DNA of 53,172 nt from Candidatus Rokuibacteriota bacterium (GTDB taxonomy: Bacteria > Methylomirabilota > Methylomirabilia > Rokubacteriales > CSP1-6): positions 1 to 53,172 of the forward strand of contig QHRW01000122.1 in assembly GCA_003220265.1 (NCBI GenBank). The letters run 5' to 3'. Position numbers and translations under genes: made by a program. A model generated the notes under the pieces. That model did no database searches. It was not told where the DNA came from and saw only the letters and a list, made by a program, of their open reading frames with translations. Shown in pieces: positions 28,781 through 36,867 of this stretch; position 1 is the stretch's first letter, and every line of letters begins with the position of its first letter.

Positions 28781-31684
28781 TCACTTGGCCATCGCCTCGC
28801 GGAGCGCCTCGGCCGGATGCAGGGCGCGGCGGCCGGCCAGGTGCTGGATCTGCTGGCGGCAGGAGATGCCGGGCGCGACGACGGTCGTCGTCGCCGCGGC
28901 GGCCTTGACGGCCGGCGCCAGCCGGCGGTTGCCGAGCGCGACCGAGATGTCGTAGTGCTCGCGCTCGAAGCCGAACGAGCCGGCCATGCCGCAGCAGCCG
29001 GAATCCACCTCGCTGACGCTGTAGCCCGCCCACGTGAGCGCGGCCACCGTCGGCTTGGTGCCGACCATCGCCTTCTGGTGGCAGTGGCCGTGGAGCAGCG
29101 CCTGGCGCCCGTGCTTCGCCCACGGCAGGTCGAGCCCGCGCTGCTTCTCGCGCAGGAGGAACTGCTCGAGCAGCGCGCTCTGCTTGGCCACCGCACGGGC
29201 CTCGTCCGTGCGCAGCAGATCGACGTACTCGTCGCTCAGCGTGAGCAGGCACGAGGGCTCGAGGCCGACGATCGCCACGCCGCGCTGGGCATACGGCGCC
29301 AGCCGGGCCACGTTCCAGGCCGCGTGCTCGCGCGCCTCGGCGAGCATGCCCTTGGAGATCAGCGGCCGGCCGCAGCACTTGCGATCGATCAGCGCGACGC
29401 GGTAGCCGGCCGCCTCCAGCACCTCGACGGCGGCGCGTCCGATCTCCGGCGTGTTGTAGGTGACGAACGTGTCGTGGAAGAGCACGACCTCGCCGCGCGT
29501 CGCCGGCGGGGCCGTCCGCCGAGCGAACCAGTCGGTGAACGTCTCGTGCGCCAGCGCGGGCAGCGGCCGCCGCCGGTCGATCCCCGCCACCTTCTCCAGC
29601 AGCCAGCGGCTGACGGGCAGCGCGGAGACGGCGTTCACGAGGCCGGGCATGCGCGAGCCCAGGCGGCTCAGCCGCTCGATGCGCCCGAAGAGCCGGTTGC
29701 GCAGCGGCAAGCCATTGGCCTGGTAGTAGTGGTGGAGGAACTCGTACTTCAGCTTGGCCATGTCCACGTTGGACGGGCACTCTGCCTTGCAGCCCTTGCA
29801 CTCGAGGCAGAGGTCCATCACCTCGTAGAGCCGCTTGCCGGTGAACTCGGCCGGCGCCTGCCGCCCGTTGAGGACGTTGCGCAGCGCGTTCGCGCGGCCG
29901 CGCGTGGAATGCTCCTCGTCGCTCGTGGCCATGTACGAGGGGCACATCGTGCCCTCGAGCTTCTTGCGGCAGACGCCGACGCCGTTGCACATCTCGACGG
30001 ACGCCGCGAAGCCGCCCTGCGACGAGAAATCGAGCAGCGTCGCCGGCTCCCACGTCTTGTACGACACGCCGTAGCGCAGGTTCTCGAGGATGCCCGGCGA
30101 GTCCACGATGTTGCCGGGGTTCAGCCGGTTCTCGGGGTCGAACGCGCGCTTGAGCCGGCGGAAGGCCTCCATCATCTTCGGGCCGTACATCCGCTCGAGG
30201 AAGGGGCTGCGCGCGCGGCCGTCGCCGTGCTCGCTGGAGATGGTCCCGCCGAACTCGACCACGAGCGCGGTGATCTCGTCGGCGATCGCGCGCACCTGCT
30301 CCATGCCGCGCGGCACCTTGAGGTCGATGACCGGCCGGATGTGCAGGCAGCCGACCGAGCAGTGGCCGTAATAGGCGCCCACCGTGTCGTGCTTGGCGAA
30401 GATCTCCTTGAAGCGCGGCACGAACTTCGAGAGATGGCGCGGCTCCACGCAGGTGTCCTCGACGAACGCGATGGGCTTCTTGTCGCCCTTCATGCCGAGC
30501 AGCAGGCCGAGCCCGGCCTTGCGCAGTCCCCAGATCGTGCGCTGCTCGGCAGCGTCGAAGGCGTGGTGGGCGGTGTAGCCGAAGCCAGCACGCTGCCGTC
30601 GCACTTCGAGCGCCTCCACCTTGGCCCGCGCCTCCGCCTCTGTCTCGCCGGTGTACTCGACGATCATGATGGCGGCGGGGTCGCCCTGCACCCAGCCCAT
30701 CTTCTGCGACTGCTCGATGTTGGCGCGCGCGAGGTCGAGGATGACCTTGTCGGTGACCTCCACGGCGTAGGGGCCCGTCTCGAGCAGCGACTGCGAGGAC
30801 TCGAGCGCCTCCTGCATGTCGTCGTAGTGGATGACCGAGAGCGCGGTGGCCTTGGGCCGCTTCACCAGGCGCACCTTGGCGTCGAGGATCGTCAGCAGCG
30901 TGCCCTCGGAGCCGACGACCAGCCGCGCCATGCTCAGCTTGCGCTCGGCGCCGTTCCCGCCGCCCGCGTAGGAATGCGGGCGCACGCCGATGCCCAGCAG
31001 CTCGTTGAGGTTGTAGCCGGCCACGCGGCGCCACTGCTTGGGATAGCGCGCGCGGATCTCCTCCGCGTACGTCTCGCGGATGGCCGCGACCTCGCGGTAG
31101 ATCTGCCCCTCGAGCCCGGGCACCCGGCACTTGGCCTCGAACTCGGCGGGCGTCACCTCGCCGAAGACGACCTCGGTGCCGTCGGCGAGCAGCCCGTGGA
31201 TCTCGATGACGTGATCCACGGTCAGGCCGTACGCGATGGAGTGCGAGCCACCCGAGTTGTTGCCCATCATGCCGCCGAGCGTGGCCCGATTGGACGTCGA
31301 GGTGTCGGGCCCGAAGAGCAAGCCGAGCGAGTGGACGTGATGATTGAGCTCGTCCTGCACGACGCCCGGCTGCACGCGCGCCCACAGCTCCTCGGCGTTG
31401 ACCTCGAGCACGTGGTGCATCGAGCGCGTGAAGTCGAGCACGAGGGCGCGATTGACCGTCTGGCCCGTCAGCGAGGTGCCGCCGCCGCGCGGCAGCAGCG
31501 CGACCTTCTGCTGGCGCGCCACTTCGACGGCGGCCCGCACGTCGTCGGCGTCGCGCGGCATCACCACGCCCAGCGGCTCCACCTGGTACATCGAGGCGTC
31601 GGTGGAGTAGAGCAGGCGCGAGGCCGCGTCGAAGCGGACGTCGCCGCGCACGACACGGCGGAGGGCGTGCTCGAGATCGTTCAC
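28781..31684 (-). CDS. FAD-linked oxidase / Fe-S fusion, D-lactate-dehydrogenase-like (YdiJ type)
   Basis: 967 residues, GTG start. N-terminal FAD-binding domain about 35-210 (LLPRGGGTSLTGQTVN, GGMMGNNSGGSHSIAYG), FAD-oxidase C-terminal domain about 260-530 (SSEHGDGRARSPFLE), then a two-cluster ferredoxin region (CNGVGVC...C and CLECKGCKAECP), and a CCG-type Cys-rich C-terminal half (CCGRPL and CCGMAG). This is the layout of single-chain D-2-hydroxyacid dehydrogenases that feed the quinone pool or a carrier. First gene before the P450. Confidence 0.9.
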   Translation of the reverse strand: MNDLEHALRRVVRGDVRFDAASRLLYSTDASMYQVEPLGVVMPRDADDVRAAVEVARQQKVALLPRGGGTSLTGQTVNRALVLDFTRSMHHVLEVNAEELWARVQPGVVQDELNHHVHSLGLLFGPDTSTSNRATLGGMMGNNSGGSHSIAYGLTVDHVIEIHGLLADGTEVVFGEVTPAEFEAKCRVPGLEGQIYREVAAIRETYAEEIRARYPKQWRRVAGYNLNELLGIGVRPHSYAGGGNGAERKLSMARLVVGSEGTLLTILDAKVRLVKRPKATALSVIHYDDMQEALESSQSLLETGPYAVEVTDKVILDLARANIEQSQKMGWVQGDPAAIMIVEYTGETEAEARAKVEALEVRRQRAGFGYTAHHAFDAAEQRTIWGLRKAGLGLLLGMKGDKKPIAFVEDTCVEPRHLSKFVPRFKEIFAKHDTVGAYYGHCSVGCLHIRPVIDLKVPRGMEQVRAIADEITALVVEFGGTISSEHGDGRARSPFLERMYGPKMMEAFRRLKRAFDPENRLNPGNIVDSPGILENLRYGVSYKTWEPATLLDFSSQGGFAASVEMCNGVGVCRKKLEGTMCPSYMATSDEEHSTRGRANALRNVLNGRQAPAEFTGKRLYEVMDLCLECKGCKAECPSNVDMAKLKYEFLHHYYQANGLPLRNRLFGRIERLSRLGSRMPGLVNAVSALPVSRWLLEKVAGIDRRRPLPALAHETFTDWFARRTAPPATRGEVVLFHDTFVTYNTPEIGRAAVEVLEAAGYRVALIDRKCCGRPLISKGMLAEAREHAAWNVARLAPYAQRGVAIVGLEPSCLLTLSDEYVDLLRTDEARAVAKQSALLEQFLLREKQRGLDLPWAKHGRQALLHGHCHQKAMVGTKPTVAALTWAGYSVSEVDSGCCGMAGSFGFEREHYDISVALGNRRLAPAVKAAAATTTVVAPGISCRQQIQHLAGRRALHPAEALREAMAK

Positions 31685-31735
31685 CGCGCCATTATACCCG
31701 CCGCCGACGACCGCGAGCGTGGCCCGGGCGCGCGC

Positions 31736-32032
31736 TCACCGAATGGTCGACGGCGGTCCCGTGTGCGGATTCAGGTAGGGGCTGACGGGGCCCTCGTAGG
31801 GCCAGTAGCGCGCCGAGCCCGCCAGCCACGTGCGGGGCGGGACGAAGCAGTAGCAGCCGCCGCCGGGCGCCGCGAGCGTCTGCAGCGGGCACCAGCCCCA
31901 GTCGGTGCTGCAAATGGTGGCGGCGGGCGCGCCCACGCGCGGCGGCGGCGGCGGCTGGGGCGCGAAGTTCTGCGCGCCCGCGAGCGGGACGACCGCGAGC
32001 ACCAGGAGGCAGGCCATCGCGAGCGCGCGCAT
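31736..32032 (-). CDS. Small secreted cysteine-motif protein (C-x6-C-x11-C-Y-C), copy 2
   Basis: 98 residues with signal peptide about 1-20 (MRALAMACLLVLAVVPLAGA), a Pro-rich spacer, then C41-x6-C48-x11-C60-Y-C62 with PG before the CYC. Cysteine number and spacing are identical to the protein at 7932-8225 although the rest differs, so the two form a family. The tail is rich in Pro, Tyr and Trp. No known domain. Divergent from the TlpA-like gene, which might act on such cysteines. Confidence 0.65.
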   Translation of the reverse strand: MRALAMACLLVLAVVPLAGAQNFAPQPPPPPRVGAPAATICSTDWGWCPLQTLAAPGGGCYCFVPPRTWLAGSARYWPYEGPVSPYLNPHTGPPSTIR

Positions 32033-32038
32033 TGGGTC

Positions 32039-32044
32039 TACTAT
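32039..32044 (+). promoter_or_regulatory. -10-like element directly before the TlpA-like start
   Basis: TACTAT followed by six bases and the ATG at 32051. Transcription would start at about the A of the ATG, giving a leaderless mRNA; there is no Shine-Dalgarno sequence before this gene. No good -35 is visible. Confidence 0.45.
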
Positions 32045-32050
32045 AGCGCC

Positions 32051-32560
32051 ATGCTCCGCCGCCTCTTCGCAGTCGCGTTGCTCCTGGCAGTCGCGGCCGG
32101 GGCCGAGGCGGCGCCGGCCGCGCCCGGCTTCCGCGTCAAGACGCTCGACGGCCGCCGCACGATCGACTCCAAGGAGCTCATCGGCAAGAAGATCATCGTC
32201 CTGCGCTTCCAGGCCTCGTACTGCAAGCCCTGCGCGAACGAGTCGCCCGCCCTCAACCGCGTGACCGAGCGCTATCGCGACCGCGACGTGGAGATCGTGG
32301 CCATCCACGTGCAGGACACGGTTCTCGACACGCGCAACTTCGTGCGCACCAACAAGGTCACCTACCCGGTCGCGATGGACCCGCGCCTCAATCTCGGCAA
32401 TCGCTTCGGCTTCAAGGGCACGCCGTACACGGTCGTCATCAACCGCCGGGGCGAGATGGTGGCTCGCCTGACCGGGGAGGGCGCCGTGCGCCGCCTGGCG
32501 CCGATCCTCGACCGGCTCTTGAAGGACGAGGGCCCCGAGACGACCGCCCCGCGCAACTAG
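32051..32560 (+). CDS. TlpA/ResA-like thioredoxin-fold protein
   Basis: 169 residues with a signal peptide about 1-20 and a peroxiredoxin/TlpA-type thioredoxin fold. Redox motif C58-KP-C61 in FQASYCKPC, cis-proline in FKGTPYTVVI. Probably a periplasmic thiol-disulfide reductant for cytochrome c or other cysteine proteins. It lacks an SD and appears to be leaderless. Its TAG stop overlaps the stop of the convergent alcohol dehydrogenase. Confidence 0.85.
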   Translation: MLRRLFAVALLLAVAAGAEAAPAAPGFRVKTLDGRRTIDSKELIGKKIIVLRFQASYCKPCANESPALNRVTERYRDRDVEIVAIHVQDTVLDTRNFVRTNKVTYPVAMDPRLNLGNRFGFKGTPYTVVINRRGEMVARLTGEGAVRRLAPILDRLLKDEGPETTAPRN

Positions 32561-33612
32561 GGCTTCAGCATCACCTTGATCGCGCGGTCCTGCTTGGCGT
32601 CGAAGATCGCGTAGCCGCGCGGCGCGTCCTTGAGCGGCAGCGTGTGGGTCACGATGCGGGCGGGCTGCAGCTTCTTCCGCTGCACCAGCGGCAAGAGCGG
32701 CGTCATGTAGTTACGCGCGTTGCAGATGCCCATCTTCAGCGTGAGGCCCTTGAAGAACGCCTCGCGCGCGGGAAAGCCCATCGACGTCTCCACGTAGACG
32801 CCCACCGACGACACCGTGCCGCCGGGGCGCACCGCCTGGATGGCCTGGGTGAACGGGGTCTCGTGGCCCACGCACTCGAGCGCGACGTCGGGGCCGTGGC
32901 CGCCGGTGAGCGCGCGGAGCTGCTCGGCGGGATCGCCGCGGTCCAGGCTCACCGGCTCGGCGCCGAGCTCCGCGGCCAGCGCCAGGCGGTAGTCCACGCG
33001 GTCCACGGCGAAGACGCGCGCGGGGCCGAAGAGCTGGGCCGATTGCAGGGCCAGTAGCCCCACGGGCCCGGCGCCGAAGACCGCCACCGTGTCGCCGGGA
33101 CGGATGCCGCCGTTCTCCGCGCAGACGTAGCCCGTCGACAGGATGTCGCCCAGAAAGAGCGCGTCGTCGTCGCTCAGCTCGGCCGGCACCTTCTCGCAGA
33201 GGTGATCGGCGAAGGGCACGCGGATGCGCTCGGCCTGGCCGCCGCCCCACACGTGGCCGAAGCGGCCGCCGAAGACGGCGCGGCCCGTCGTCGTGCACTG
33301 GGTCGGCAGCCGGCGGCGGCACCACGTGCACTGCCCGCACGACACCGAGAAGGGCACCACCACGCGATCGCCCGTGCGCACGCCGCGCACGGCGGCGCCG
33401 GCCTCCTCGATCCCGCCCATGAACTCGTGGCCCATGATGGCGCCCGTCTGCACGAGGGCGCCCCCGCCGCGGCCGTGGTACTGGTGCAGGTCGGAGCCGC
33501 ACACCGCGCTGGTGGTGATCCGCACGATCACGTCGGTCGCCTCGACCAGCTTGGGATCGGCCACGTCGGTGGCCCGCACGTCGCTGACGCCGTGGAACGT
33601 GATCGCCTTCAT
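32557..33612 (-). CDS. Zinc-dependent alcohol dehydrogenase (MDR family)
   Basis: 351 residues. Catalytic zinc ligands C38 and H62-E63, structural zinc C92, C95, C98, C106, and Rossmann GAGPVGLLAL near 175. NAD(P)-linked oxidation of an alcohol or polyol. ATG 33612 overlaps the ROK kinase stop; it is the last gene of a five-gene coupled operon with kinase, ChbG-like deacetylase and methyltransferase, which points to sugar or amino-sugar metabolism. Confidence 0.9.
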   Translation of the reverse strand: MKAITFHGVSDVRATDVADPKLVEATDVIVRITTSAVCGSDLHQYHGRGGGALVQTGAIMGHEFMGGIEEAGAAVRGVRTGDRVVVPFSVSCGQCTWCRRRLPTQCTTTGRAVFGGRFGHVWGGGQAERIRVPFADHLCEKVPAELSDDDALFLGDILSTGYVCAENGGIRPGDTVAVFGAGPVGLLALQSAQLFGPARVFAVDRVDYRLALAAELGAEPVSLDRGDPAEQLRALTGGHGPDVALECVGHETPFTQAIQAVRPGGTVSSVGVYVETSMGFPAREAFFKGLTLKMGICNARNYMTPLLPLVQRKKLQPARIVTHTLPLKDAPRGYAIFDAKQDRAIKVMLKP

Positions 33613-34601
33613 CGCTCCTCCTCGCCTCGAGCCGTTTCGTAGAAGACCAGCGCCGCCGCGCCGCGCATGGTCGTGCGCTTGTCGCCGGGCACGATCGTCA
33701 CGCGCGTGGTGGCCAGCGCGCGGGGAAACGCGTACTCGCCGGCGGCTTTCAGGATGCGCGTCTCCAGCGGCGCCAGCGAGGCCGCCACGCCGCCGGTGAT
33801 CACCACGACGTCAGGGTTGAGCCCGTTGACGAGCGTCCCGATCATCGCGCCCAGCGCCTGGCACGCCTCCTCGATCACGGCCATCGCGACCGGGTCGCCG
33901 CCGGCCGCGAGGCGGAACACCAGCGGCGCCGTGATGGCGAGCAGATCGCCGCCGGCGGCGCGCAGCAGCGCGGCGTCCGCGTGGCCGGCCACGCGCGCCT
34001 GCGCGGCCTCGCCGATCCCCCGCCCGCTCGCGTAGAGCGCGAGACAGCCGCGGCCGCCGCACCAGCACGGCGGGCCGTCGAACTTCACCGGCGTGTGCCC
34101 CAGCTCGCCGCCGAAGCCGGAGGCCCCGCGCACGAGACGGCCGTCGAGGACGATGCCGGCGCCGAGGCCGGTGCCGAGCGCCAGCACGATGAGCGAGCGC
34201 GCGCCGCGGCCGGCACCGAAGCGCCACTCGGCCAGCGCGAGCGCGTTGACGTCGTTGTCGACGAAGGCCGGCAGGCCGAAGCGCTCGCGCAGCTCGGCGG
34301 CCAGCGCGCGTCCGGCCAGCTCCGGCACGTGCGGCACGTGCTCGGCGACGCGCCCGGCCGCCGTGTCCACGGGCCCCGGCACGCCCGCGCCGATGCCCGT
34401 GAGCGCGTGGCCCTGGCGCTCGGCGCCGTCGCGCACGCGCTCGAGCAGCGACATCAGGCACTCGATGGCGCGGCCGGGGCCGTCGCGGTGCGTCGGCGCG
34501 CGCTCCTCGAGCAGCACCTCGCCCGCCTGGGTGACGGCGCCCGCGGCGATCGTGGTCCCCCCGACGTCCACGGCGAGCACGACCGGCTCCGCCTTCGTCA
34601 T
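33609..34601 (-). CDS. ROK family sugar kinase
   Basis: 330 residues. ATP-binding DVGGTT (D12 onward), catalytic D117 in VDNDVNA, and the ROK zinc motif: H169 in GELGHT followed by C179, C181 and C186 in CWCGGRGC. ROK kinases act on glucose, N-acetylglucosamine or N-acetylmannosamine; there is no DNA-binding domain, so it is a kinase rather than a regulator. The neighbouring ChbG-like deacetylase favours an amino sugar. Confidence 0.9.
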   Translation of the reverse strand: MTKAEPVVLAVDVGGTTIAAGAVTQAGEVLLEERAPTHRDGPGRAIECLMSLLERVRDGAERQGHALTGIGAGVPGPVDTAAGRVAEHVPHVPELAGRALAAELRERFGLPAFVDNDVNALALAEWRFGAGRGARSLIVLALGTGLGAGIVLDGRLVRGASGFGGELGHTPVKFDGPPCWCGGRGCLALYASGRGIGEAAQARVAGHADAALLRAAGGDLLAITAPLVFRLAAGGDPVAMAVIEEACQALGAMIGTLVNGLNPDVVVITGGVAASLAPLETRILKAAGEYAFPRALATTRVTIVPGDKRTTMRGAAALVFYETARGEEER

Positions 34602-35356
34602 CGCGGCAGGCCTCCCGAAAGCTCCGCGAACGTCCCCAGCATGATGCCGAGCGCGCTGGCGGCGCCGCGGGCGGCCGGGCCGCCGAGGCCGGCCAGCTCG
34701 ACCTCGCGCTGGCGGCCGAACCGGCTGTAGCCGAGATCGTCGTCGAAGCGGCCGGGGTGCGCCATGAACTCCGACACGCCCGGCGGCAGCGCGCGCAGGT
34801 GCGCCAGCGTGCGCGCCGCCGACCAGTAGGCGCCGGGCCCCGACTCGCCGAAGAAGTGATCGGTCGTGCGCAGGCCGGCGCTGCGGGCGCGCATGCGGGC
34901 CGCGGCGTCCTGGCTGCGCACGGCCACGCCGAGCGCCCGAGCGACGTCGAGCACCACGTCGCGCACGGGCGGATAGAGGCCCACGTGGTGGTGGCTGTCG
35001 AGGTGCGTGGGCAGGCGGCCCACCAGGCGCTCGAAGCGCGCGACCTGCGCCTCCACCTCGGCGCGGACGTCGCGCGCGTCGGCGGCGGCCGCGGCGCGCC
35101 GCGCATCACGGACGAAGCGGCCGCCGTCGTCGACCAGCGAGCGCCCGCGCGTGAGCGGCTTGCCGAGCGTGAGATTCACGTGCAGCCCCAGGCCGAGGCC
35201 GGTGTCGCGCGCCTCGGCGAGCTGCTCGCGATCGACGTCCGCGGTGACGAGCACGGTGGTGCTGGTCACGATGCCGTGGCGGTGCGCGGCCAGGATGCCG
35301 GCGCTCACGCCGCGCGTGAGGCCGAAGTCGTCGGCGTTGACGATGAGCGTCCTCAT
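34598..35356 (-). CDS. ChbG/HpnK family deacetylase (YdjC-like)
   Basis: 252 residues. N-terminal NADDFG with the metal-binding aspartate pair, HLDSHHH with the metal histidines, and MAHPG near the C-terminus. ChbG deacetylates chito-oligosaccharides and HpnK a hopanoid amino sugar. Beside a ROK kinase a carbohydrate role is more likely; no hopanoid genes are present. ATGA overlaps on both sides. Confidence 0.87.
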   Translation of the reverse strand: MRTLIVNADDFGLTRGVSAGILAAHRHGIVTSTTVLVTADVDREQLAEARDTGLGLGLHVNLTLGKPLTRGRSLVDDGGRFVRDARRAAAAADARDVRAEVEAQVARFERLVGRLPTHLDSHHHVGLYPPVRDVVLDVARALGVAVRSQDAAARMRARSAGLRTTDHFFGESGPGAYWSAARTLAHLRALPPGVSEFMAHPGRFDDDLGYSRFGRQREVELAGLGGPAARGAASALGIMLGTFAELSGGLPR

Positions 35357-36048
35357 CCCAGGCGCCCCTCGACGACGAAGCGCTCCACGCGGTCGGGCAG
35401 GCCGGACGGCAGCGTCGCCTCGGCGTCGGTCGCGCGCAGGTGCTCGAGGCGCTCGTAGCCGATCCGGGGGAACGTCTGCACCTCGCTGGCGACGATGCGC
35501 GGCGTCAGCCCGGCGGCGTCCAGCTTGGCGAGCGCCGTCTTGCAGCCGAGGAAGGCGAAGATCGTGAACACCAGGCGGCCGCCCGGGACGAGGTGCGCCG
35601 GCGCGCCGGCGATCACGCGGTCCAGGACCCGCCAGCCGTCGGGCCCGCCGTTGTCGGCGGCGGCGGTCGCGTCGTGGCGCTCGCGGTCGGGCGGCGTGGG
35701 CATCTGCGGCGGGTTGCTGCAGACGAGGTCGAAGCGCTCATCGCGCACCGGCGCGTAGCAGTCGCCCAGGCGCGCGTCGAGCGTCACGCCGTTGAGCGCG
35801 GCGTTGGCGCGCATCGCCTCCACCGCCCCGGGCACGACGTCGGTGGCGACGACACGGGCGCCGGCCCGCGCGGCCAGCACGGCGGCGAACCCGAGCCCGG
35901 CGCCGATCTCCAGCATGCGCTCGCCCGCGCGGACGTCGAGGTGGCGGCAGAAGAAGAGCGAGCCGGCCTTGGGCGGCTGCACGCCGTCGGAGACGCGAAA
36001 GACGCAGTCGCGATAGAAGTAGACCAGCGTGCCCGCGGCGTCGGTCAC
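35353..36048 (-). CDS. Class I SAM-dependent methyltransferase (HemK/PrmC-like)
   Basis: 231 residues. SAM motif LEIGAGLGF at 47-55, acidic D70, and catalytic-type NPP at 112-114 in SNPPQMP, as in enzymes that methylate glutamine or adenine amino groups. GTG 36048 is chosen because it overlaps the upstream stop as GTGA; the frame remains open upstream but loses methyltransferase character. Target unknown. Confidence 0.82.
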   Translation of the reverse strand: MTDAAGTLVYFYRDCVFRVSDGVQPPKAGSLFFCRHLDVRAGERMLEIGAGLGFAAVLAARAGARVVATDVVPGAVEAMRANAALNGVTLDARLGDCYAPVRDERFDLVCSNPPQMPTPPDRERHDATAAADNGGPDGWRVLDRVIAGAPAHLVPGGRLVFTIFAFLGCKTALAKLDAAGLTPRIVASEVQTFPRIGYERLEHLRATDAEATLPSGLPDRVERFVVEGRLG

Positions 36049-36356
36049 TTGCCCTGCACTTTCCGGAAGTACAGGCGGAGCGACTCCTTGAGCTGGGCGC
36101 GGGCGCCGGCGGACGTCTGCGCGTCCTCCAGCGTGTCGAGCTCGATGGCGAGCGGCACGCCCTCCTTCTTCACGCCGTCCAGCTCGGCCGTGAGGCCGCA
36201 CCGCTCGTCGGACTCCGTGAAGACCAGCTTGGCGCGCTGGAACGAGCCGTCGTCGCGCGCGATCTGCTCGACCGTCTCGACCAGCAGCCGCTTGATCGCC
36301 TCGGCATCGCCGCCCGGAATGCTGGAAAACGCCGCCGTCAGGGTCACCTCAGCCAT
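36045..36356 (-). CDS. Small protein of unknown function
   Basis: 103 residues, ATG 36356 behind GAGGAGG. Alternating beta and alpha pattern with conserved-looking LTAELDGVKKEGVPLAIELDTLEDAQT, no signal peptide. No family recognised. First gene of the methyltransferase-ChbG-ROK-ADH operon and coupled to the methyltransferase. Confidence 0.6.
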   Translation of the reverse strand: MAEVTLTAAFSSIPGGDAEAIKRLLVETVEQIARDDGSFQRAKLVFTESDERCGLTAELDGVKKEGVPLAIELDTLEDAQTSAGARAQLKESLRLYFRKVQGK

Positions 36357-36411
36357 CGCGGCCTCCTCGCCTGACGGATTGTACCGCGGGGCTGACGGCC
36401 CGGGTGGGCCC

Positions 36412-36867
36412 TCAGGCCACGGCGCGCTCGACGCGGCGGGCGATCTCGGCCTTGGGCTGCAGGCCGACGATGCGGTCGACTTCCCGGCCGCCCTTGAGCA
36501 CGAGGAGCGTGGGAATGCTGCGCGCGTTGAAGCGCGCCGAGGTGGACGGGTTTTCGTCGACGTTGAGCTTGCCGACCTTCACGCGCCCTGCCAGCTCGCC
36601 GGCCAGCTGCTCGATGATGGGCGCGATCATCCGGCACGGTCCGCACCACGGCGCCCACATGTCGAGCAGCACCGGCACCGGCGAGGCCTCGACCTCGCGG
36701 GCGAAGTTGGCGTCGGTGACCGTGACGGGCGCCGCCTCGAGCGGCAGCGGGGTCTTGCAACGCCCGCACACGGGACGCTTGCCGGCACGCAGGTTGGCGA
36801 CCGGCACGCGGTTGGTGGCGCCGCAGGACGGGCAGCGCACGAGGGTGATCTCAGCGGTCGAAGTCAT
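36412..36867 (-). CDS. trxC: Thioredoxin 2 (TrxC-type) with N-terminal zinc ribbon
   Basis: 151 residues. N-terminal zinc ribbon C12-x2-C15 and C34-x2-C37, then a thioredoxin domain with active site WC75GPC78 and the cis-proline in SIPTLLVL. Reduces cytosolic disulfides; TrxC-type proteins are often linked to oxidative stress. ATG overlaps the stop of the molybdenum subunit gene, so it is translated with that operon. Confidence 0.92.
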   Translation of the reverse strand: MTSTAEITLVRCPSCGATNRVPVANLRAGKRPVCGRCKTPLPLEAAPVTVTDANFAREVEASPVPVLLDMWAPWCGPCRMIAPIIEQLAGELAGRVKVGKLNVDENPSTSARFNARSIPTLLVLKGGREVDRIVGLQPKAEIARRVERAVA

